NCBI RefSeq assembly: GCF_030433675.1
Contig: NZ_JAROCB010000001.1
Coordinates: 1,017,632-1,081,631, forward strand
DNA from: Leifsonia virtsii
GTDB lineage: Bacteria; Actinomycetota; Actinomycetes; Actinomycetales; Microbacteriaceae
Direction: 5' to 3'
DNA length: 64,000 nt
Both the position numbers and the translations under genes were made by a program. Below are positions 28,428 through 36,710 of the stretch, one piece after another. Every line of letters starts with the position of its first letter. Positions within the stretch are counted from its first letter, which is position 1. The notes under the pieces were generated by a model, which ran no database searches, was not told the origin of the DNA, and was given only the letters and a program-made list of their open reading frames with translations.

Positions 28428-28922
28428 ATGAAGTCCCGTCGCGCCCTCCCGGTCGTCCTGCTCGCCTCCGCCGCCGTCCTGCTCGCGGGGTGCGCCCCGA
28501 CCGTGTCGCTCGACCCCGCCGCGAACGCCAACGCCCCCGGCTGCGCCGAGATCAGCGTGCGCCTGCCGGACTCGGTCGCCGACAAGGCGAAGCGGGAGAC
28601 CGACGCGCAGGCGACCGGTGCCTGGGGCGACCCGGCCGCGGTGATCCTGCGCTGCGGCGTGCCCCCGATCGGCGCCACGACGAAGCCGTGTGTCAACGTC
28701 AACGGGGTCGACTGGGTGCTGATGACAGACCCAGCCGCCAAGACGATCGTCTACCAGACGTTCGGGCGGACGCCGGCGACCGAGGTGATCATCGACCACG
28801 TCTCCGGGGTCTCCGACTCGTCGGTGCTGCCCGAGTTCGCGAGCGCGATCTCGACCGTGAAGCAGACGCAGAAGTGCCTCTCCACGCTCGACACCGACCC
28901 GACGGCGACGCCGAGCCCGTAG
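28428..28922 (+). CDS. DUF3515 lipoprotein
   Basis: A 164-residue exported lipoprotein of the actinobacterial DUF3515 family, function unknown. The signal peptide ends at LLAGC (Cys22). The mature part has family features: CAEISVRLPDSVADK, GAWGDPAAVILRCGV, a second cysteine in KPCVNVNGVDWVL, and a final QKCLSTL. Four cysteines beside the lipid anchor could form two disulfides. It is divergent from thiL and convergent with ddl. Confidence 0.88.
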   Translation: MKSRRALPVVLLASAAVLLAGCAPTVSLDPAANANAPGCAEISVRLPDSVADKAKRETDAQATGAWGDPAAVILRCGVPPIGATTKPCVNVNGVDWVLMTDPAAKTIVYQTFGRTPATEVIIDHVSGVSDSSVLPEFASAISTVKQTQKCLSTLDTDPTATPSP

Positions 28923-28931
28923 CCCCGGCCG

Positions 28932-30029
28932 TCAGGCGGCGGCGCGCGCCAGGGCCACCTGGATGAGCTCGTCGATCAGGGCGGGATACGGAAGCCCGCT
29001 CTCCTGCCAGCAGCGCGGGAACATCGAGATCGGCGTGAAGCCGGGCATGGTGTTGATCTCGTTGATGACGAAGCCGCCGTCGGTCAGGAAGAAGTCGACG
29101 CGCGCGAGGCCCTCTCCCCCGATCGCGTCGAAGCCGCGGATCGCCAGGTCGGCCATCTCGGCCAGCTGCGTCTCGGTGAGGTCGGCCGGGCAGACCAGGT
29201 CGATGCCGGGAGCGTCGAGGTACTTCGCTGCGAAGTCGTAGAAGTCGCGGCCGCTGACCACGATCTCCCCGGCGACCGACGCCCGCGCCGGCTCACCCGG
29301 GCGGCCCCCGAGCACGGCGATCTCGACCTCGCGGCCGGTCACCATCGACTCGATGAGCACCCGGTCGTCCTCGGCCAGGGCGGTCTCCATCGCGGCGTCG
29401 AGTTCCGACCAGTCCTTCACCTTGGTGACGCCGACGCTCGATCCGGCCCGGGCGGGCTTCACGAACGCGGGCAGCCCGAGACCGGCGGCGGCCTCGCGGA
29501 CCGCGTCCGCATCCTGCCCCCACTCGTACGCGGTCACCGTGAGCCAGGGCGCGACCGGGATGCCCGCCTGCTGCAGCACGGTCTTCGTGAAGTGCTTGTC
29601 CATGCCGAGCGCGCTCGCCAGCACGCCGCTCCCGACGTACGGGAGGCCGACGAGCTCGAGCAGGCCCTGCAGCGTGCCGTCCTCGCCCCACGGTCCGTGC
29701 AGGATCGGGAACACGATGTCGACCTCTCCGAGCGACCGGCGGGCGCCGTCGGCGTCCACCACCGTCAGCTCGCGCGTGGCGACGCTGTCCGGCCACAGCA
29801 CACGCGTGCCGTTGTCCTCGACCTCGGGGAGGTGCTCGGCGTTCAGCGCGAAACGCGCCGCGTCGTCCGGCTGCAGCGTGAACGCGCCCTCGTGCGTGAT
29901 CCCGACCGGGATGACGTCGTAGCGGTCGCGGTCGATCGCCTCAAGGACGCCGGCCGCCGTCGCGCAGCTGATCGAATGCTCGCTTGAGCGACCCCCAAAC
30001 AGAAGTGCGACCGTGACCTTGTCCGTCAT
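28932..30029 (-). CDS. ddl: D-alanine--D-alanine ligase
   Basis: ATP-grasp ligase making the D-Ala-D-Ala dipeptide of peptidoglycan precursors. The 365 residues begin MTDKVTVALLFGGRSSEHS, the usual Ddl N-terminus. They include the ATP-grasp core with FVKPARAGSSVGVTKV, the EVEIAVLGG strand, and the metal-binding VDFFLTDGGFVINEINTMPGFT. The start is firm because the N-terminal motif follows directly and AAAGGA lies upstream. It overlaps the gpsA 3' end by 89 nt, unusually long for this window. Confidence 0.97.
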   Translation of the reverse strand: MTDKVTVALLFGGRSSEHSISCATAAGVLEAIDRDRYDVIPVGITHEGAFTLQPDDAARFALNAEHLPEVEDNGTRVLWPDSVATRELTVVDADGARRSLGEVDIVFPILHGPWGEDGTLQGLLELVGLPYVGSGVLASALGMDKHFTKTVLQQAGIPVAPWLTVTAYEWGQDADAVREAAAGLGLPAFVKPARAGSSVGVTKVKDWSELDAAMETALAEDDRVLIESMVTGREVEIAVLGGRPGEPARASVAGEIVVSGRDFYDFAAKYLDAPGIDLVCPADLTETQLAEMADLAIRGFDAIGGEGLARVDFFLTDGGFVINEINTMPGFTPISMFPRCWQESGLPYPALIDELIQVALARAAA

Positions 30030-31071
30030 CCGTTGTCCTTTCGCCCTGCGGCTCGTCCGAATCCGTCGTGAGATGCGGAGCGATGTCTTTCGGATCGAGC
30101 GTACCGGCGAGCACCTGGCTCACCTGACGGACGATCGGCATGTCCACCCCGCGCGCCTCGGCGAGGCTCAGGATGGGCGCGACGGAGGCGAGACCCTCCG
30201 CCGTCTGGTTCATCTGCTTCACGACGTCGTGGAAGCCGTAGCCCTGCCCGAGCAGGCGCCCGGCGGTGTTGTTGCGGCTGAGCGGCGATTCGCAGGTGGC
30301 GATGAGATCGCCGAGGCCGGCGAGCCCGGACAGCGTCTCCGGCTGTGCGCCGTACGCCACCGCGAAGTCGGTCATCTCGACCAGCCCGCGCGTGATGATC
30401 GACGCCTTCGTGTTCTCGCCGTAGCCGACGCCGTCGACGATGCCGATGGCGACGGCGATCAGGTTCTTGAGCACGCCGCCGAACTCGGTGCCGATGACGT
30501 CGGTGTTGACGAAGCTGCGGAAGTAGCGGTTCGTCGCGGAGATCGCGACAGCCTGCGCGGTCTCCAGGCTCGCCGAGGACACGACCGCCGCCGTCGGCTG
30601 CTCCCGGGCGATCTCGAGCGCCAGGTTCGGCCCCGAGGCGACCGCGATGCGCTCCTGCTCGATCGGGAGGCCCTGGGCGATCACCTCGCTCATCCGCAGG
30701 CCGGTGCCCTTCTCGACGCCCTTCATCAGGCTGACGACGATCGTCTCCGGCCCGAGGAACGGGATCATCGCCTCGAGGTTCGAGCGGAGGGTCTGACTCG
30801 GGATCGACACGAAGACCTGCTCCGCGTCCCGCATCGCCTCGCCGAGCCGGGGGGTCGCACGCAGGTTGCGCGGGAGGTTGATGCCCTCCAGGTAGTCGCT
30901 GTTGCGCTTGACCTCGTTGATCTCGCGCGCCAGCTCCGGACGCCGGGCCCACAGGACGACGTCGGAGCCGCCGTCGGCGAGGATCTTCGCGAACGTCGTG
31001 CCCCAGCTGCCCGCGCCGAGAACGGCGATACGGCGGGGACGCGCGACGGGAGCCTTCACTGCCTTAGCCAT
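29941..31071 (-). CDS. gpsA: NAD(P)H-dependent glycerol-3-phosphate dehydrogenase
   Basis: Reduces dihydroxyacetone phosphate to sn-glycerol-3-phosphate for phospholipid synthesis. The 376-residue protein has the nucleotide-binding GAGSWGTTFA near residue 18, the VSLMKGVEKGTGLRMSEV strand, catalytic Lys region GVLKNLIAVAIGIVDGVGYGEN, and GLGDLIATCESPLSRN. The last 45 residues are polar and not family-like; most of them lie in the ddl overlap. ATG 31071 overlaps the plsC stop by 8 nt. The order plsC-gpsA-ddl joins phospholipid and cell-wall supply. Confidence 0.96.
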   Translation of the reverse strand: MAKAVKAPVARPRRIAVLGAGSWGTTFAKILADGGSDVVLWARRPELAREINEVKRNSDYLEGINLPRNLRATPRLGEAMRDAEQVFVSIPSQTLRSNLEAMIPFLGPETIVVSLMKGVEKGTGLRMSEVIAQGLPIEQERIAVASGPNLALEIAREQPTAAVVSSASLETAQAVAISATNRYFRSFVNTDVIGTEFGGVLKNLIAVAIGIVDGVGYGENTKASIITRGLVEMTDFAVAYGAQPETLSGLAGLGDLIATCESPLSRNNTAGRLLGQGYGFHDVVKQMNQTAEGLASVAPILSLAEARGVDMPIVRQVSQVLAGTLDPKDIAPHLTTDSDEPQGERTTDDGQGHGRTSVWGSLKRAFDQLRDGGRRP

Positions 31072-31834
31072 CGAAGCGTCCGGTCTCCTTCTGGTTGTGC
31101 TGCGTGGGGTCCCACCGCTCCGCGGGGGCCTTCTCACCGCGCAGATCCTCCAGGAGGCGGGTGATCGCGTCCATGATCACCCCTGTCGCCTCGGTGAGGG
31201 TCGTGTTGTCGAGCGGGCGGTCCCGGAACGCCGAGAGGTCGACGGGGTCGCCGACCTTCACGTCGATGGTCTTGCGCGGGAACCAGCTGATCTTCTTGGA
31301 GTACCGCGCCATGACCTGCTGGGTGCCCCAGTGGGCGATCGGGATCACCGGGAGGCCGGTCTCCAGTGCCATGCGGGCCGCACCCGTCTTGCCGCGCATC
31401 GGCCACATGTCGGGGTCGCGGGTCAGCGAGCCCTCCGGGTAGATGATGACGATCCGGCCCTCCTCCGCGATCTTGCGCGCGGCGTCGAGGGGCGCGGCGC
31501 CGCGGGCGCTGCCGCCGCGGGCGACCGGCACCTGGCCGGACCGGCGCAGGAACCAGCCGAGGACCGGGACCGTGAACAGGCTCTCCTTGGCGAGGAACCG
31601 CGGCAGCCGGCCGAGCTTCCAGGAGACCATCCCCATCATCACGGGGTCGATCTCGCTGTAGTGGTTGGGCGTCAGGATGAAGGCGCCGGTGCGCGGGAGC
31701 TTGTCGGCGTCCACCACCCGGAACCGGGCGAGCAGCGACCCGATCGGGATCACGAGGGCCGCCAGCACCCAGAACACCGACGGACGGCTCTTCTCGGATC
31801 GCTGCTTCTTCACGGGCGGGTTCGAATCGGGCAC
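31064..31834 (-). CDS. 1-acyl-sn-glycerol-3-phosphate acyltransferase family protein
   Basis: PlsC-type acyltransferase, making phosphatidic acid or a related lipid at the membrane. The 256 residues have a single N-terminal membrane stretch (about 18-40) and the acyltransferase motifs NHYSEIDPVMMG (an NHxxxxD block), FLAKESLF, IIYPEGSLTRD (EGxR-like, with Leu-Thr inserted before Arg), and VIPIAHWGTQ. GTG 31834 is preferred because GATAAT lies 6 nt before it, predicting a leaderless transcript. It overlaps gpsA by 8 nt. Confidence 0.9.
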   Translation of the reverse strand: MPDSNPPVKKQRSEKSRPSVFWVLAALVIPIGSLLARFRVVDADKLPRTGAFILTPNHYSEIDPVMMGMVSWKLGRLPRFLAKESLFTVPVLGWFLRRSGQVPVARGGSARGAAPLDAARKIAEEGRIVIIYPEGSLTRDPDMWPMRGKTGAARMALETGLPVIPIAHWGTQQVMARYSKKISWFPRKTIDVKVGDPVDLSAFRDRPLDNTTLTEATGVIMDAITRLLEDLRGEKAPAERWDPTQHNQKETGRFDG

Positions 31835-31883
31835 CGTCCCATTATCCGCGACCCGGGATGGTGCACGGCGCATACGCGCGAGG

Positions 31884-32303
31884 TCACGCCGGCCGGCCGA
31901 CCACAGAGACCGGCCGAAGGTCGAGCTCGGGGATGCCGTCGAAGTCGGACGGGTTGCAGGTGTGCAGCGGCAGATCGCGCGAGATCGCCGTCGCCGCGAT
32001 GAGGGCGTCGAACGCCCGCGCGGACTGCTTTCGGCCCGCGTCGCGCAGCGATTGGGCGACCCGGCCGAAGGCACGGGCGGCGGCCGAGTCGAACGGGATC
32101 GGGTCGAAGTCGGCCTCGGCCAGCTGCAGGTGCGCCTGACGCGCCGCCCGCTCCTCGGCCGAGCGGGCGACCAGCGGGCCGACCGTCAGCTCGGCGAGGG
32201 TGACCGCGCTGATCGACGGGATGTCGGGAAGCTGGGCCGGGTCGGCGACCCGGCCCAGCAGGATCAGCGTCGACGTGTCGAGCAGGCCGGGCTGCATCAC
32301 CAT
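31884..32303 (-). CDS. PIN-domain toxin (VapC family)
   Basis: The 139-residue PIN-fold protein is a predicted magnesium-dependent ribonuclease. Acidic residues are visible in LLDTSTLI (Asp9), TLAELTVG, ARAFDALIAATA, and NPSDFDGI, the four positions that normally bind metal. It overlaps the antitoxin gene by 7 nt from ATG 32303; the internal ATG 32297 shares one base with the antitoxin stop and may be the real start. The RNA target is unknown. Confidence 0.9.
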   Translation of the reverse strand: MVMQPGLLDTSTLILLGRVADPAQLPDIPSISAVTLAELTVGPLVARSAEERAARQAHLQLAEADFDPIPFDSAAARAFGRVAQSLRDAGRKQSARAFDALIAATAISRDLPLHTCNPSDFDGIPELDLRPVSVVGRPA

Positions 32304-32533
32304 GACTGGTCGACGATCTCGTCGATGTCGGCGAGCAGCGTACGCGGGTCGACCGCCGGGATCGCACGCCGAGCCTCCAGCAGCACGGACAGGGCGCGCC
32401 CCGGAGGCGACAGTGGCGACAGCTCGGCCACCGCCGCCCCGTCACGCGTGATGGTCAGGTGTTCTCCGCGGGCCACCCTGTCGAGGATGTCGCCGCCGTG
32501 GTTGCGTAGATCTCTCACGCTGACAGTCTCCAT
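32297..32533 (-). CDS. Phd/YefM-type antitoxin
   Basis: A 78-residue protein with the Phd/YefM N-terminal DNA-binding fold (METVSVRDLRNHGGDILDRV, then GEHLTITRDGAAVAEL) and a C-terminal helical tail that would bind the toxin. It directly precedes the PIN toxin and overlaps it. TACAGT lies 6 nt before ATG 32533, so the mRNA is probably leaderless. An inverted repeat spans the start codon, suggesting autorepression. Confidence 0.9.
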   Translation of the reverse strand: METVSVRDLRNHGGDILDRVARGEHLTITRDGAAVAELSPLSPPGRALSVLLEARRAIPAVDPRTLLADIDEIVDQSW

Positions 32534-32545
32534 GAAGGGACTGTA
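32523..32545 (-). promoter_or_regulatory. Operator and -10 box of the PIN toxin-antitoxin pair
   Basis: ACAGTC (32523-32528) and GACTGT (32539-32544) form an inverted repeat with a 10-nt gap centred near the antitoxin ATG. The minus-strand -10 box TACAGT (32540-32545) is contained in one arm. Confidence 0.5.
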
Positions 32546-32585
32546 TCACGGGTGAGACACGGAGCGATCTGTGGATAAGTCGCGT

Positions 32586-33956
32586 TCAGCCCTCGAGGAC
32601 GAAGTCGGCGCCGAGCAGCTCCAGCTTGGTGATGAAGTTCTCGTAGCCGCGGCTGATGATGCCCACGTTGCTCACGGTCGAGCGGCCCTCGGCCGTCAGG
32701 GCCGCGATGAGGTGGCTGAAGCCGCCGCGCAGGTCCGGGACCTCGATGTCGGCGCCCTTCAGCTCGGTGGGGCCCATGATGACCGCCGAGTGGTTGAAGT
32801 TGCGCTGACCGAAGCGGCAGGGGTGCCCGCCCAGGCACTCCTTGTGCACCTGGATCTTCGCGCCCATGTCGTTCAGCGCCTCGGTGAACCCGAACCGCTG
32901 CTCGTAGACGGTCTCGTGCACGATCGACACGCCCTCCGCCTTGGCGAGGGCGACGACGAGCGGCTGCTGCCAGTCCGTCATGAAGCCGGGGTGCACGTCG
33001 GTCTCGATGATGACCGGCTTGAGCGGCCCGCCCGGGTGGTAGAACCGGATGCCGTCGTCGTGGATCTCGAACGCGCCGCCGACCTTGCGGAAGACGTTGA
33101 GGAAGGTCAGCATCTCGGGCTGGCGTGCGCCGCCCACGTAGATGTCGCCGCCGGTCGCGAGCGCGGCCGCGGCCCAGCTCGCGGCCTCATTGCGGTCGAA
33201 GAGCGCGGTGTGGGTGTAGCCGACGAGCTTGTCGACGCCCTCGATGCGGATCACGCGGTCGGTGTCGACCGAGATGATCGCGCCCATCTTCTGGAGGACG
33301 TTGATGAGATCCATGATCTCCGGCTCGATCGCCGCGCCCTTGAGCTCCGTGATGCCCTCGGCCCGCACAGCGGTGAGGAGCACCTGCTCGGTGGCGCCGA
33401 CGCTCGGGTACGGGAGCTCCAGCTTCGCGCCCTTGAGGCGGGTCGGAGCCGTGATGCGGATGCCGCTCGGCAGCTTGTCGACGACGGCGCCGAACTTGCG
33501 CAGCACCTCGAGGTGGTAGTCGATCGGACGGTCGCCGATGCGGCAGCCGCCGAGGTCGGGGATGAACGCCTCGCCCAGGCGGTGCAGCAGCGGCCCGCAG
33601 AACAGGATCGGGATGCGGCTCGAGCCCGCGTGCGCGTCGATGTCGGCCATGTGGGCCGACTCGACCGCGCTCGGGTCGAGGAGCAGCTCGCCCTCCTCCG
33701 CTCCGTCGGTCACCTTGACGCCGTGCACCTCCAGCAGGCCGCGCACCACGCGGACGTCGGAGATGTCCGGCACGTTCCGGAGGACGCTCGGGCTTTCACC
33801 GAGGATGGCCGCGACCATGGCCTTGGTGACGAAGTTCTTGGCCCCGCGGACCTCGATGCGGCCCTGAAGCGGGCGGCCGCCGTTGATCGTGATGCGGTCG
33901 CCCTTGAGGCCCACGCGGGCTCCTGCTGCCTGTGCGTCCTGAAGAAGTGAGTTCAA
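32586..33956 (-). CDS. murA: UDP-N-acetylglucosamine 1-carboxyvinyltransferase
   Basis: First committed step of peptidoglycan synthesis: transfer of enolpyruvate from PEP to UDP-GlcNAc. The 456 residues form the two-domain inside-out barrel. Lys in [11 protein letters not shown] and Arg in LRNVPDI line the active site, and Cys138 in [12 protein letters not shown] is the residue alkylated by fosfomycin, so this is the fosfomycin-sensitive type. The start overlaps the leuD stop by 4 nt (ATGA), placing murA at the end of the leucine operon. A PIN toxin-antitoxin pair follows. Confidence 0.97.
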   Translation of the reverse strand: MNSLLQDAQAAGARVGLKGDRITINGGRPLQGRIEVRGAKNFVTKAMVAAILGESPSVLRNVPDISDVRVVRGLLEVHGVKVTDGAEEGELLLDPSAVESAHMADIDAHAGSSRIPILFCGPLLHRLGEAFIPDLGGCRIGDRPIDYHLEVLRKFGAVVDKLPSGIRITAPTRLKGAKLELPYPSVGATEQVLLTAVRAEGITELKGAAIEPEIMDLINVLQKMGAIISVDTDRVIRIEGVDKLVGYTHTALFDRNEAASWAAAALATGGDIYVGGARQPEMLTFLNVFRKVGGAFEIHDDGIRFYHPGGPLKPVIIETDVHPGFMTDWQQPLVVALAKAEGVSIVHETVYEQRFGFTEALNDMGAKIQVHKECLGGHPCRFGQRNFNHSAVIMGPTELKGADIEVPDLRGGFSHLIAALTAEGRSTVSNVGIISRGYENFITKLELLGADFVLEG

Positions 33957-34552
33957 AGTTTCACCGGGAGGGTCGTGGGCCGCCAGCTCGCGCGGCCCGA
34001 TTCGTATTCTGAGATGCGCGCCTCATCGCGCAGGGTCAGGGCGATGTCGTCCAGCCCTTCGAGCAAACGCCAGCGAGTGTAGTCGTCGATGTCGAAAGAC
34101 ACCTGGACCTCACCGACGGTCGCAGTCTTGGCAACCAGATCGACGGTCGCCGCTATTCCCGGCTGCGCCTCGATCGCCTCCCAGAGCCGCTCGGCGTCCT
34201 CTTCGGAGACGACGCCGGTGAGCAGCCCCTGCTTGCCCGAGTTCCCCCGGAAGATGTCGGCGAACCGGGGGCTCAGCACGACGCGGAAACCGTAGTCGCG
34301 CAGCGCCCACACCGCATGTTCGCGTGACGAACCCGTGCCGAAATCGGGGCCCGCGACGAGCACGGTCGCCCCCTGGTACTCGGGACGGTTGAGGATGAAG
34401 TCGGGGTCCTGGCGCCACGCGTGGAAGAGCGCGTCGTCGAAGCCCGTCTTGGTGACGCGCTTGAGGAACACCGCAGGGATGATCTGGTCGGTGTCCACAT
34501 TGGAGCGGCGGAACGGCACGGCCGTCCCTGTCACGGTCTCGAACTTCTCCAT
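33953..34552 (-). CDS. leuD: 3-isopropylmalate dehydratase small subunit
   Basis: Small subunit of isopropylmalate isomerase, forming the swivelling domain over the LeuC iron-sulfur site. The 199-residue protein has the family motifs [10 protein letters not shown] near residue 18 and [13 protein letters not shown] near residue 70. ATG 34552 shares one base with the leuC stop (TGATG), and its stop overlaps murA by ATGA. Confidence 0.97.
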   Translation of the reverse strand: MEKFETVTGTAVPFRRSNVDTDQIIPAVFLKRVTKTGFDDALFHAWRQDPDFILNRPEYQGATVLVAGPDFGTGSSREHAVWALRDYGFRVVLSPRFADIFRGNSGKQGLLTGVVSEEDAERLWEAIEAQPGIAATVDLVAKTATVGEVQVSFDIDDYTRWRLLEGLDDIALTLRDEARISEYESGRASWRPTTLPVKL

Positions 34553-36051
34553 CAGGCGCCCACCTTCTCCCCGATCCGGGTGTCCGTGCCGCCATCGTGC
34601 GGCGTGTCGTCGCCTTCGTGCTCCAGGTCCCACGGGCTGGACAGCGTTCCGCGGATCGCCGTCGCGGCCGCCACGAGCGGTGAGACCAGGTGCGTCCGGC
34701 CGCCCTTGCCCTGGCGTCCCTCGAAGTTGCGGTTCGAGGTGGAGGCGCAGCGCTCCCCCGGCGCCAGCTGGTCCGGGTTCATGCCGAGGCACATCGAGCA
34801 GCCGGCGAAGCGCCACTCGGCGCCGAACTCCTCGACGATCTTGTCGATGCCCTCCGCCTCGGCCTCGATGCGCACACGCGCCGAGCCGGGGACGACCATC
34901 ACACGGACGCCGTCCGCCTTCTTGCGCCCCTTGATGATGGAGGCGAAGGCGCGGAGGTCCTCGATGCGGCTGTTGGTGCAGGAGCCCATGAACACGGCGT
35001 CCACCGGGATGCTCTTCATCGGAGTGCCGGGGGCGAGGTCCATGTACTCCAGCGCCCGCTCTGCGGCGGCCCGCTGGTTGGGGTCGGCGATGGCGGCGGG
35101 GTCGGGGACGGGCTCGCTCAGCGAGACGCCCTGGCCCGGGTTGGTGCCCCAGGTGACGAAGGGCTCGATGTCGGCCGCGTCGAGGTACACCTCGGCGTCG
35201 AACACCGCGTCGTCGTCGGTCTGCAGGGTCTTCCAGTAGGCGACCGCCTCGTCCCAGTCGGCGCCCTCCGGCGCGTGCGGGCGGCCCTTGAGGTAGGCGA
35301 ACGTGGTCTCGTCCGGTGCGACCATGCCGGCGCGCGCGCCCGCCTCGATCGACATGTTGCAGATCGTCATCCGGCCCTCCATCGAGAGCGAGCGGATGGC
35401 GCTGCCGCGGTACTCGAGCACGTAGCCCTGGCCGCCGCCTGTGCCGATCTTGGCGATGACGGCGAGGATGATGTCCTTCGCGGTCACGCCGGGCCGCAGC
35501 TCGCCCTCGACGGTGATCGCCATCGTCTTGAACGGCTTGAGCGGCAGCGTCTGCGTGGCGAGCACGTGCTCCACCTCGCTGGTGCCGATGCCGAACGCCA
35601 TCGCGCCGAAGGCGCCGTGCGTGGAGGTGTGCGAGTCGCCGCAGACGACGGTGATGCCCGGCATGGTGAGGCCGAGCTGCGGCCCGACGACGTGGACGAT
35701 GCCCTGCTCGACGTCGCCGAGGGAGTGCAGGCGGATGCCGAACTCCTCCGCGTTCCGCCGGAGCGTCTCGATCTGGGTGCGGCTGGTGAGGTCGGCGATC
35801 GGCTTGTCGATGCCGATCGTCGGCGTGTTGTGGTCCTCCGTCGCGATCGTGAGATCGGGGCGGCGGACGGGACGGCCGGCCATGCGCAGGCCGTCGAAGG
35901 CCTGCGGGCTGGTCACCTCGTGCACCAGGTGCAGGTCGATGTAGATGAGGTCGGGCGAGCCGTCCTCGCCCTTGGCGACCAGGTGGTCGTTCCAGACCTT
36001 CTCGGCCAGGGTCAGCGGACCGGCCGGATTCTGGGAAATCGGGGTGCTCAT
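34552..36051 (-). CDS. leuC: 3-isopropylmalate dehydratase large subunit
   Basis: Aconitase-family subunit that binds a [4Fe-4S] cluster and isomerises 2- to 3-isopropylmalate in leucine synthesis. The 499 residues include [14 protein letters not shown], the first cluster cysteine in [12 protein letters not shown], and the [10 protein letters not shown] pair. ATG 36051 follows AAGGAG with an 11-nt gap. The ribosome-binding site can pair with the Leu codons of an upstream leader peptide, so translation is probably leucine-controlled. leuD and murA follow in the same operon. Confidence 0.97.
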   Translation of the reverse strand: MSTPISQNPAGPLTLAEKVWNDHLVAKGEDGSPDLIYIDLHLVHEVTSPQAFDGLRMAGRPVRRPDLTIATEDHNTPTIGIDKPIADLTSRTQIETLRRNAEEFGIRLHSLGDVEQGIVHVVGPQLGLTMPGITVVCGDSHTSTHGAFGAMAFGIGTSEVEHVLATQTLPLKPFKTMAITVEGELRPGVTAKDIILAVIAKIGTGGGQGYVLEYRGSAIRSLSMEGRMTICNMSIEAGARAGMVAPDETTFAYLKGRPHAPEGADWDEAVAYWKTLQTDDDAVFDAEVYLDAADIEPFVTWGTNPGQGVSLSEPVPDPAAIADPNQRAAAERALEYMDLAPGTPMKSIPVDAVFMGSCTNSRIEDLRAFASIIKGRKKADGVRVMVVPGSARVRIEAEAEGIDKIVEEFGAEWRFAGCSMCLGMNPDQLAPGERCASTSNRNFEGRQGKGGRTHLVSPLVAAATAIRGTLSSPWDLEHEGDDTPHDGGTDTRIGEKVGA

Positions 36052-36062
36052 TCTCTTACGAA

Positions 36063-36148
36063 CTCCTTAGCGTGTGAACGGATCAGCCGTCGACGGACTC
36101 CGCGGCGAGGGTGGCCTGAGACTAGGACTCGCCGCGGCGGCTAAGGAG
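36063..36148 (-). promoter_or_regulatory. Leucine-responsive anti-Shine-Dalgarno pairing before leuC
   Basis: The transcript segment CTCCTTAGC (36140-36148, inside the leader's Leu codons) is perfectly complementary to GCTAAGGAG (36063-36071), which carries the leuC Shine-Dalgarno. A second 10-bp stem pairs CCGCGGCGAG (36128-36137) with CTCGCCGCGG (36100-36109). Ribosome stalling at Leu codons would prevent the first pairing and free the leuC start. Confidence 0.65.
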
Positions 36149-36166
36149 GAGAAGACCCGCGTACAC
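36122..36166 (-). CDS. Leucine leader peptide of leuCD-murA
   Basis: A 14-codon reading frame, MYAGLLLLSRRGES, starts at GTG 36166 and ends at TAG 36122, 70 nt before the leuC ATG. It has four consecutive Leu codons. TACCCT ends 7 nt before the GTG, the spacing of a leaderless transcript, so the ribosome would start on the first base. Attenuation by Leu-rich leader peptides is established for bacterial leucine operons; here the Leu codons themselves can sequester the leuC ribosome-binding site. Confidence 0.75.
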   Translation of the reverse strand: MYAGLLLLSRRGES

Positions 36167-36203
36167 GAGTGAAAGGGTATCACCCGAGCCCGGCGGCCCG
36201 GCG

Positions 36204-36683
36204 TCAGGCGAGCTCGACGTGGACGCGCAGGTCGCCCAGCCGCAGTTCGGACCCCGCGGGGACCTCGGTCTCCACGCCCGGCGGGACACGCTCGCCGCCG
36301 ATCACGACGCCGTTGGTGGAGTACAGGTCGGTCACCCGAAGCACGTCACCGTCGGGCACGAGCACGGCGTGGGTCTTGGACACCGTCGAGGTCGGGTCCT
36401 CCAGCGCGATCGCGTCCGCGTCGCCGGCGTGGGCGGAGGGGGACGGATTGCGGCCGAGCAGCACCGGCCGGGTGAGCGGGACGCTGCGCCCGCCCGGAAG
36501 CAGCAGTCGCCAGACCGGCCGGACGGGAGCTGCGGGACCCGCGGGTCCGGCGGGCGGCGTGAAGGTCGGGAGAGGACGCACCGTCGCGGGCGGGTGCTCC
36601 CCCGGTCCCGCGTCCGCCGGCGGCCGGGACGGGATGAGCCCGGGTGGCGGGACGATGAATCCGCTGTCGTCCATGCCGCCCAC
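36204..36683 (-). CDS. FHA-domain protein
   Basis: The 159-residue protein joins a proline-rich N-terminus (about 1-60) to an FHA phosphothreonine-binding domain. The core residues are there: LLGRNPSPS (Gly-Arg), TVSKTHA (Ser and His), and YSTNG (Asn-Gly). It probably reads out phosphorylation by the Ser/Thr kinase encoded at 47603-49315. It is last in the moxR2-DUF58-transglutaminase cluster, 27 nt after the transglutaminase gene. The start may be ATG 36683 or ATG 36674. Confidence 0.88.
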   Translation of the reverse strand: MGGMDDSGFIVPPPGLIPSRPPADAGPGEHPPATVRPLPTFTPPAGPAGPAAPVRPVWRLLLPGGRSVPLTRPVLLGRNPSPSAHAGDADAIALEDPTSTVSKTHAVLVPDGDVLRVTDLYSTNGVVIGGERVPPGVETEVPAGSELRLGDLRVHVELA

Positions 36684-36710
36684 TATACGGACGCCGGCGG
36701 CGGGACGCCG

